From: RGIG6178 sp045612885
GTDB taxonomy: Bacteria > Bacillota_I > Bacilli_A > RFN20 > DUOF01
Assembly (NCBI GenBank): GCA_045612885.1
Contig: JAZKZZ010000010.1
Location: forward strand, 1-10,225
DNA length: 10,225 nucleotides
Direction: 5' to 3'
Shown here: positions 1 to 4,572 of the stretch, piece after piece
Layout: every line of letters begins with the position of its first letter
Position numbering within the stretch: the first letter of the stretch is position 1
Made by a program: the position numbers and the translations under genes
The notes under the pieces: model-generated
What the model was told of the DNA's origin: nothing
What the model saw: the letters and a program-made list of their open reading frames with translations, nothing else
Databases searched by the model: none

Positions 1-83
1 TTATATTTATCTAAATATTCTACTTTAATTAGTTTACCTTCCTTTAACTTCTTTTTTAATAAATTGTGATACGAATAATAGAT
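1..83 (-). CDS. 5'-partial small protein gene, apparently without an ATG start
   Basis: A minus-strand frame runs off the left edge of the window. From an ATC codon at 83-81 it reads (M)YYSYHNLLKKKLKEGK followed by LIKVEYLDKY. A stop (TAA, 95-93) lies three codons upstream of the preceding ATT, so the start must be ATT (86-84), ATC (83-81) or something further in; no ATG, GTG or TTG is available near the front. An AAGGGG element (94-89) is 5 nt before the ATC, a good Shine-Dalgarno distance. From memory, the YYSYHN start followed by a Lys-rich helix resembles a family of about 60-70 residues sometimes annotated 'thermostable hemolysin delta-VPH', whose function is not established; this is a weak recognition from 27 residues. 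The gene is divergent from degV. It could instead be a decayed gene that has lost its start. Confidence 0.45.
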   Translation of the reverse strand, partial: MYYSYHNLLKKKLKEGKLIKVEYLDKY

Positions 84-121
84 AATATCCCCTTACTTAT
101 TATTCTAAAAATAAAATATTC

Positions 122-140
122 TAGTCACTTATTTTGACTA
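122..140. promoter_or_regulatory. Inverted repeat between divergent genes, possible operator
   Basis: TAGTCA (122-127) and TGACTA (135-140) form a perfect 6-bp inverted repeat with a 7-bp spacer. It lies in the short region between the divergent partial gene and degV and covers the candidate degV -35 box. This is a plausible repressor site, but no matching regulator can be named and the arms are short enough to arise by chance in AT-rich DNA. Confidence 0.3.
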
Positions 141-162
141 TTCTTTATATATATAATAAAAT
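134..162 (+). promoter_or_regulatory. Candidate degV promoter
   Basis: TTGACT (134-139), a 17-bp gap and TAAAAT (157-162) give a sigma-A-like promoter reading toward degV. The predicted start, near 169, would leave a leader of only about a dozen bases, with the AGGTGAT ribosome site at 170-176 almost at the 5' end. A TATAAT at 152-157 is an alternative -10 but has no good -35 box. Confidence 0.35.
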
Positions 163-181
163 TTATTGTAGGTGATGAAAA

Positions 182-1024
182 ATGAGTAAAATTACAATTA
201 TATCTGATAGCACATGCGATTTAAGTGATGAGCTAATAAATGAATATGGAATAAAAATATTTCCTTTATATGTAAATTTTGGAGAAACTGTTTATAGAGA
301 TAAATTGGATATAAATCCTGAAACTTTATATAAAAAAGTTACTGAATTAAGTCAACTTCCTAAAACAAGTGCTGCTTCATATGGAGATTATTATAATGTT
401 TTTAATGAGGAAGTAAGCAAAGGAAATGAAGTAATCTTTTTCTCAATAAGTAGTGATTTATCTTCGTCATTTCAAAATGCTAATTTAGCTAAGGAAGACT
501 TTCAAGATAAGGTACTTCTTATAGATAGTAGAAATCTATCTACTGGTATTGGATTACAAGTACTTAAAGCCGCTAAACTTGTTAGAGAGGGTAAAACTTT
601 AAGTGAAATCAAACAAGCATTAGAAAAGATTACTCCTAATGTAAGATCAAAATTTGCTGTCGACTCGCTTGAATATCTACACAAGGGTGGAAGATGTAGT
701 GGAGCTACTAGATTATTTGGCACATTACTTCAAATCAAGCCAGTGATTGCAGTAACTGATGGTAAGATGGATGTTGTTGCTAAAACAAAAGGTAAAAAGA
801 AAGCATTACAATTTATGCTAGATGACATTATTAGTAATAAAGAAAATGTAGATCTAGATTATATAATGATTACTCATACATATGCTGATGAAGAAGCTCT
901 TTACTTAAAGGATAAATTAAAAGAAGAATTCCCTAATGCTAATGTTGTCATTACAACCGCAGGATGCGTAATATCAGCTCATTGTGGTAAAGGTACTATT
1001 GGAATATTATACATCTTAAAATAA
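182..1024 (+). CDS. DegV family fatty-acid-binding protein
   Basis: A complete 280-residue DegV/EDD-fold protein, the usual family length. DegV proteins bind a fatty acid in a cleft between two domains; in Firmicutes the FakB members present it to the FakA kinase for phosphorylation. Visible family motifs are DSTCDL (9-14), TSAAS (62-66), SSDLSSSFQNA (90-100), the S-x-G-x-G element around 120-124, LEYLHKGGR (163-171) and the C-terminal HCGKGTIG (267-274). It is a cytoplasmic protein with no signal peptide. The ATG is preceded by AGGTGAT (170-176) at 5 nt. The gene stands alone: it has its own promoter candidate and ends at a strong hairpin shared with the gene facing it. The family has several paralogues per genome, so whether this copy serves FakA or another route cannot be told. 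Confidence 0.93.
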   Translation: MSKITIISDSTCDLSDELINEYGIKIFPLYVNFGETVYRDKLDINPETLYKKVTELSQLPKTSAASYGDYYNVFNEEVSKGNEVIFFSISSDLSSSFQNANLAKEDFQDKVLLIDSRNLSTGIGLQVLKAAKLVREGKTLSEIKQALEKITPNVRSKFAVDSLEYLHKGGRCSGATRLFGTLLQIKPVIAVTDGKMDVVAKTKGKKKALQFMLDDIISNKENVDLDYIMITHTYADEEALYLKDKLKEEFPNANVVITTAGCVISAHCGKGTIGILYILK

Positions 1025-1026
1025 TG

Positions 1027-1058
1027 AAAACAGTGTAGACACTTCTACACTGTTTTTT
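1027..1058. terminator. Bidirectional terminator between degV and the NrdD homologue
   Basis: A perfect 13-bp stem, 1027-1039 paired with 1044-1056, with a CACT loop. It carries A's on one side and T's on the other, so it works as a U-tailed hairpin for degV on the plus strand and for the NrdD homologue on the minus strand. The NrdD stop codon (1062-1060) is one base from the T run, so there is no room for further NrdD coding sequence. Confidence 0.9.
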
Positions 1059-1059
1059 A

Positions 1060-3105
1060 TTATTCATTTAATTTTTTATTGATAATAAATTTTGTCTTAT
1101 CCTTGTTAGCACAATTAGGACATTCACAACTATGCTTACTAGAAGTCATCATTCTACCCTTATAGCCACAAACTTTACATTCATCCATATCAACATCAAA
1201 CTTAGTATATATTAAATTTTCATAAATAAATTTAATTAATTCTATACTATTTTTTTCATTATCTAATTTAGAAATATTAATTATATGATAGCATCCACCA
1301 TTGCAATAAATATCAAAATCTTTTTCTAATAATAATCTATTATACAAGTCTAGTGATCTAGGTTCTAAAATATATGAATTAGTATAATATCCTTTGTCCG
1401 TTACTCCTTCGATTAAACCAAATTTTTGTTTATCTTTATGAGCAAAATAATAAGATGTGTTAATATGCTCACCAGCATATAAAGTAAATCCAACATCTGC
1501 CGTTTGCTTCCATTTTTCTATAGTGTTTTTCATTCTTTTTACAATTTTAAGAGCAAATTCGTGACCCTGACTTGTTGTAGCGTCTTCTCCTTTTATTATC
1601 TTTACTGCTTCATTCAAACCAATAAATCCTAATGATAAAGTAGAATACCCATCACGTAATAGACTATCTATATATTCACCATGTTCTAATCTAGATATTC
1701 CTCCATAGATAAAATGAAGTGGACTAGTATCTGAAATAGTTCCTAGTAATGCATAATATTTACACATTAAAGCTTCTTTTGCTAAATCTAATCTGTCATC
1801 AAGTATACTCCAAAATTTAGACTCGTTATCATTAGCTAAAATAGCAATTTGAGCTATATTCACACTTACTAGCCCTTGATTAAATCTTCCTTCATACTTA
1901 TATTCATTATTCTCATTTAAATAAGGAGTTAATAATCGATGTCTTCCAATCGGAGCAAAAACATTATTTTTATAATACTTCTTCATAATTTTGCTAGAAA
2001 TATAATCAGGATATCCTCCCTTTTTAGAACACTGTATTGCTAGTTTAGTTAGATAATCATATTTACCACCACTAAAATTATTGTCTTCATCTAATACATA
2101 GACTAATTTAGGAAATCTTGGAGAAACATACTCTCCCTTCTCATTCTTTATTCCTTGATACCTTTGAGATAATATTTCTTCAATAATCATCCTATTTTCA
2201 ACTTCATATTCTTTATTAGTATTGAGATTTAAAAATAAAGTAACACTTGGATATTGTCCATTAGTAGTCATTAAGGTATTTAATTGGTATTGTGTTAATT
2301 GAATCCCCATTGTTAACTCATATTTTAATTTTTCATTAATTATCTTCTTATAAAGTTCTTGATTATTAACTAAATCAATAAAATCACTCTCTAATTTTTC
2401 TTTAGTTTTTCTTAAATATTTTCCTAAATGAGAAACATCAATTGTAACTCCTCCATATTGATTACAAGCAATTGAATCTATAATTTGAGTAGTAACTAAA
2501 CACGCCACTAAAAAACTTTTAGGTGTTTCTATTAACTTATTATTAATTACAGTACCATTTTCAAGCATATTAGATAAATCTAAATAAGAACAATCAAACA
2601 TTGATTGTAAGAAATAATCAGCATCATGAAAAAATATCTCCCCATCATCATGAGCTTTAGCAATTTTAGTAGGTAATAAAATTCTTCTTGTTAAATCCTT
2701 TGATACTTCACCTGCGATTAGGTCTCTTTGAGTAGAAGCTAGTATAGCATTTTTATTTGGATTCACATATATTGGCTCTTCATCAGTCTTTTTTATCAAA
2801 CCCAAAATTGATTCATCCATGGTATTCTTTTGTCTAACCAGTGTTCTTGTATATCGATATACAATATACTTTTTAGCTAATTCATACTTACCATATTCCA
2901 TTAACTTAGTTTCAATAATGTCTTGAATGTCCTCTACTAACATTCTCTTTTTGCCTAGACTCTCAATATATCCTATTATATTTTCAATCTTATCATTACT
3001 AATTCTTTCTTCTTCACTTACTTCTAAGTTTGCTTTAGAAATAGCAATAACAATTTTATCTCTATTATAATTTACAATTTTTCCATCTCGTTTAACAATT
3101 TTCAT
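1060..3105 (-). CDS. nrdD: NrdD-like protein (anaerobic ribonucleotide reductase homologue) lacking both radical residues; likely pseudoenzyme
   Basis: A 681-residue homologue of class III ribonucleoside-triphosphate reductase. Residues 1-95 are an ATP-cone, the dATP/ATP activity switch (starts MKIVKRDGK). The rest follows the E. coli/T4 type of catalytic barrel: SMFDCSYLDL with C172 at the place of the reductant-side Cys (E. coli C175), GRFNQGLVSVN (406-416), and a C-terminal zinc site (C643, C646, C662 and C665). Two essential residues are missing. In the loop that normally reads PMGCRSFLSPY the sequence is PIGRHRLLTPY, so the thiyl cysteine (E. coli C384) is Arg388 (codon AGA, 1944-1942). 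The C-terminal RRVCGYLG block is replaced by KKLNE-stop, which puts Glu681 at the radical glycine and removes the last ~30 residues. No frameshift or internal stop is present and a terminator follows at once. I chose ATG 3105: AGGTGA (3117-3112) fits it, whereas a GTG at 3114 would overlap that site. Family assignment is firm; loss of catalysis is inferred from alignment by memory. Confidence 0.9.
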   Translation of the reverse strand: MKIVKRDGKIVNYNRDKIVIAISKANLEVSEEERISNDKIENIIGYIESLGKKRMLVEDIQDIIETKLMEYGKYELAKKYIVYRYTRTLVRQKNTMDESILGLIKKTDEEPIYVNPNKNAILASTQRDLIAGEVSKDLTRRILLPTKIAKAHDDGEIFFHDADYFLQSMFDCSYLDLSNMLENGTVINNKLIETPKSFLVACLVTTQIIDSIACNQYGGVTIDVSHLGKYLRKTKEKLESDFIDLVNNQELYKKIINEKLKYELTMGIQLTQYQLNTLMTTNGQYPSVTLFLNLNTNKEYEVENRMIIEEILSQRYQGIKNEKGEYVSPRFPKLVYVLDEDNNFSGGKYDYLTKLAIQCSKKGGYPDYISSKIMKKYYKNNVFAPIGRHRLLTPYLNENNEYKYEGRFNQGLVSVNIAQIAILANDNESKFWSILDDRLDLAKEALMCKYYALLGTISDTSPLHFIYGGISRLEHGEYIDSLLRDGYSTLSLGFIGLNEAVKIIKGEDATTSQGHEFALKIVKRMKNTIEKWKQTADVGFTLYAGEHINTSYYFAHKDKQKFGLIEGVTDKGYYTNSYILEPRSLDLYNRLLLEKDFDIYCNGGCYHIINISKLDNEKNSIELIKFIYENLIYTKFDVDMDECKVCGYKGRMMTSSKHSCECPNCANKDKTKFIINKKLNE

Positions 3106-3129
3106 TATATTCACCTAGTTCTTTCTTTG

Positions 3130-3172
3130 ATTATAAACTGAATATAATAATAAAATTGTGACAAATATCACA
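3130..3172 (-). promoter_or_regulatory. Class II-type activator promoter of the NrdD homologue
   Basis: A perfect TATAAT on the minus strand (3135-3130) lies with its centre exactly 32 bp from the centre of the TGTGA-N6-TCACA palindrome (3157-3172). The expected start, near 3123, puts the operator at about -41.5, overlapping where a -35 box would be. That is the textbook position for activation by Crp/Fnr proteins. The leader would be about 18 nt. Confidence 0.65.
3157..3172. promoter_or_regulatory. Crp/Fnr-family operator, TGTGACAAATATCACA
   Basis: A perfect 5-bp inverted repeat TGTGA/TCACA with 6-bp spacing, the consensus form bound by Crp and by several Firmicute/HcpR-like Crp/Fnr regulators. 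It sits midway between the divergent NrdD homologue and the regulator gene and is at the class II distance from a -10 box in both directions (32 bp on the minus strand; about 33 bp to TATTAT 3195-3200 on the plus strand). A single site may therefore serve both genes, including autoregulation. The same palindrome recurs at 6891-6906. Confidence 0.75.
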
Positions 3173-3194
3173 TTTGGGCCTTTTTCTATTGTTA

Positions 3195-3200
3195 TATTAT
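3195..3200 (+). promoter_or_regulatory. Candidate -10 box of the Crp/Fnr regulator gene
   Basis: TATTAT lies 33 bp (centre to centre) downstream of the palindrome at 3157-3172, giving a start near 3207 and a leader of about 28 nt. TATATT at 3193-3198 is an overlapping alternative. No good -35 box is visible, which fits activator dependence. Confidence 0.45.
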
Positions 3201-3234
3201 AGATGTTTATCTATAATAATCACTAGGTGATGAT

Positions 3235-3852
3235 ATGCTAGATACTCAAAAGTTTATAGAACTTATCTCTGGTTGCCATAAAATGAGAACAAAAAAATAC
3301 AAAAGAGGTGAATTAGTTAGCACATATATTGAAAATAGAAGCCAGATTGGAATTATAATTGAAGGTAGTGCTGACTTAATTAGATACGACATAGATGGTA
3401 ATAAGGCCATCATCGATAGATTTAATCCTGGTAATATATATGGAGAAATATTCCATCCTAAAAATACTATTAACGGATTAATGATTGAAGCTGTAACTAA
3501 TGTTATAGTTGCTCAAATAGAATATACAGATATAATAAATAAGTGTAAAAGTAATTGTCCTATTCACTCTACTATTAACGCAGAACTATCAAATATGGTC
3601 TTAGAAAAAGTCAAGTTTCAAAATACTCGTATCGAACTATTAACTAAACGTAATACTAGAGAAAAAATACTAGCTTATTTCAATTTAGTATCAAAAGGAA
3701 GAATAAATAAATCATTTAGGCTACCATTCTCTTATACAGATTTAGCAGATTACTTAAATGTCGATCGCAGCGCTATGACAAGAGAAATAAAAAGTTTAGT
3801 AGAAGATGGATTTATTGAAAAAGATAATCGTAACATAACATTGTTATTTTAA
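3235..3852 (+). CDS. Crp/Fnr-family transcriptional regulator
   Basis: A 205-residue protein with an N-terminal cyclic-nucleotide-binding-type beta-roll (about 20-125; GIIIEGSADLIRY at 39-51, PGNIYGEIF at 65-73), a dimer helix (about 115-150) and a C-terminal winged helix-turn-helix (about 160-205). The recognition helix is DRSAMTREIKSL (177-188); it keeps arginines at the positions of Crp R180 and R185, which contact the TGTGA half-site, but has Ser where Crp has Glu181. The Arg-Ser pair that holds cAMP phosphate in Crp is not apparent, so cAMP is an unlikely ligand. Cysteines are C14, C104 and C108; they could bind a metal, cluster or haem, but no known FNR cysteine pattern is matched. AGGTGAT (3225-3231) decides the ATG. 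It lies between two nrd units that carry its predicted operator and is the obvious candidate to control them. The signal it senses is unknown. Confidence 0.9.
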   Translation: MLDTQKFIELISGCHKMRTKKYKRGELVSTYIENRSQIGIIIEGSADLIRYDIDGNKAIIDRFNPGNIYGEIFHPKNTINGLMIEAVTNVIVAQIEYTDIINKCKSNCPIHSTINAELSNMVLEKVKFQNTRIELLTKRNTREKILAYFNLVSKGRINKSFRLPFSYTDLADYLNVDRSAMTREIKSLVEDGFIEKDNRNITLLF

Positions 3853-3876
3853 AAAGGTGCCTAAGCACCTTTTTTT
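3851..3876. terminator. Bidirectional terminator between the regulator and the nrd operon
   Basis: The stem AAAAAGGTGC (3851-3860) pairs with GCACCTTTTT, with a CTAA loop at 3861-3864 and a T run to 3876. The regulator stop codon (3850-3852) and the facing FTR-like stop (3877-3875) both touch the hairpin, so it ends both converging transcripts. Confidence 0.88.
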
Positions 3877-4072
3877 ATTCTTCTACTTTTATTTTAAGAT
3901 ACAAACCACAATGACATTCCCCATCTTCTTGTTCTCTAAATTCCTTACACATACATTTAGTGTCTATTGTTTTAGAGATTCTGCATGGACAATAACCATC
4001 ATTAGCTTTTAATCTAGCACGAATGTCTTCTACTAAATCTTTGTCTTCATTCAATATAATTTTTGTTTTCAT
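3875..4072 (-). CDS. Ferredoxin:thioredoxin reductase-like disulfide reductase (catalytic subunit type)
   Basis: A 65-residue protein with three Cys-X-Cys motifs: CPC (28-30), CMC (40-42) and CHC (53-55), in GYCPCR, TKCMCKEFRE and CHCGLY. This is the signature of the catalytic beta chain of ferredoxin:thioredoxin reductase, which binds one [4Fe-4S] cluster next to a redox-active disulfide and passes ferredoxin electrons to a thiol partner. The plant/cyanobacterial spacing is CPC-X16-CPC-X8-CHC; here it is CPC-X9-CMC-X10-CHC, and the protein is about half the usual length. Last gene of the nrdH-nrdD-nrdG operon, 14 bp after nrdG; its AGGAG site overlaps the nrdG stop region, about 11 nt before the ATG. 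By analogy with the Methanosarcina ferredoxin disulfide reductase, the inferred role is re-reducing the NrdH-like redoxin that serves NrdD. No variable (alpha) chain is present. Confidence 0.82.
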   Translation of the reverse strand: MKTKIILNEDKDLVEDIRARLKANDGYCPCRISKTIDTKCMCKEFREQEDGECHCGLYLKIKVEE

Positions 4073-4086
4073 TATATTAATATCTC

Positions 4087-4572
4087 CTAACTTATTTTTT
4101 CTCCATATTGATTATCACTAGCGAGATTAACACCTAAAACTTCATCATAATGCTCTTTGTGACCTGGAATATATCTTCCATATTTAATATAAATATTTTT
4201 ATATTCTTTTAATTTGTTAACCTTATCTATTATCTCATTTAGATTATATCCAGTGTAGATGATAATTGCATCATTACATTCATATTCATTTCTTAGTTTA
4301 GATACTATATCCATTACATCATCGAATTGATCCATTGGCTCTAAACCACCAAAGACAATGCTGCTAGTTAAAGGATTCTTTAAATATCTTCTACATAAGG
4401 AATCATCATCAATTGTGATAATTGGATTAGAACTCCATGGATAATTTTGACATACGCTGCATGGTATATTAGCCTCTTTACAACATTTAAATGTACAACT
4501 AATAGTACCTATAAACATACATGGCTTTTTAAAGTTAACAAAATCTTCATCTCTTATAAATTTTACTCTCAT
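4087..4572 (-). CDS. nrdG: Anaerobic ribonucleotide reductase activating protein, unusual radical-SAM type
   Basis: A 161-residue protein. NrdG activases use a [4Fe-4S] cluster and S-adenosylmethionine to abstract hydrogen from the radical glycine of NrdD. Its place directly after nrdD, with a TAATG stop/start overlap and no clear ribosome site of its own, indicates translational coupling and supports this role. The N-terminal Cys-rich block is C18, C26-X3-C30, C31, C38, C41: the first two cysteines fit the radical-SAM CX3CX2C pattern, but residue 33 is Glu and the next cysteine is eight residues on. GGLEP (75-79) stands in for the SAM-binding GGEP motif. Length equals that of classical NrdG (about 155), so the fold is probably the short activase type with a remodelled cluster loop. 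Function is inferred from context plus these motifs; which cysteine is the third cluster ligand is not known. Confidence 0.82.
   Translation of the reverse strand: MRVKFIRDEDFVNFKKPCMFIGTISCTFKCCKEANIPCSVCQNYPWSSNPIITIDDDSLCRRYLKNPLTSSIVFGGLEPMDQFDDVMDIVSKLRNEYECNDAIIIYTGYNLNEIIDKVNKLKEYKNIYIKYGRYIPGHKEHYDEVLGVNLASDNQYGEKIS

Noticed and set aside
502..723. Minus-strand open frame of 73 codons inside degV
   Set aside because: It lies wholly within a well-supported gene, has no ribosome site and its translation has no protein-like pattern.
1020..1062. Frameshifted remnant of the missing NrdD C-terminus
   Set aside because: Only a few bases and the terminator hairpin separate the stop from degV; no frame there encodes GYLG or the following conserved tail.
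1155..1175. VCGYKG in the NrdD-like protein taken as the glycyl-radical motif
   Set aside because: It lies between the zinc-binding cysteine pairs, where E. coli NrdD has a CxxCGFxG-type knuckle; the true radical site would come about 16 residues after the last zinc cysteine, where this protein ends.
3106..3114. GTG start for the NrdD-like protein
   Set aside because: The GTG is part of the AGGTGA ribosome site itself; the ATG at 3105 is correctly spaced and begins the ATP-cone.
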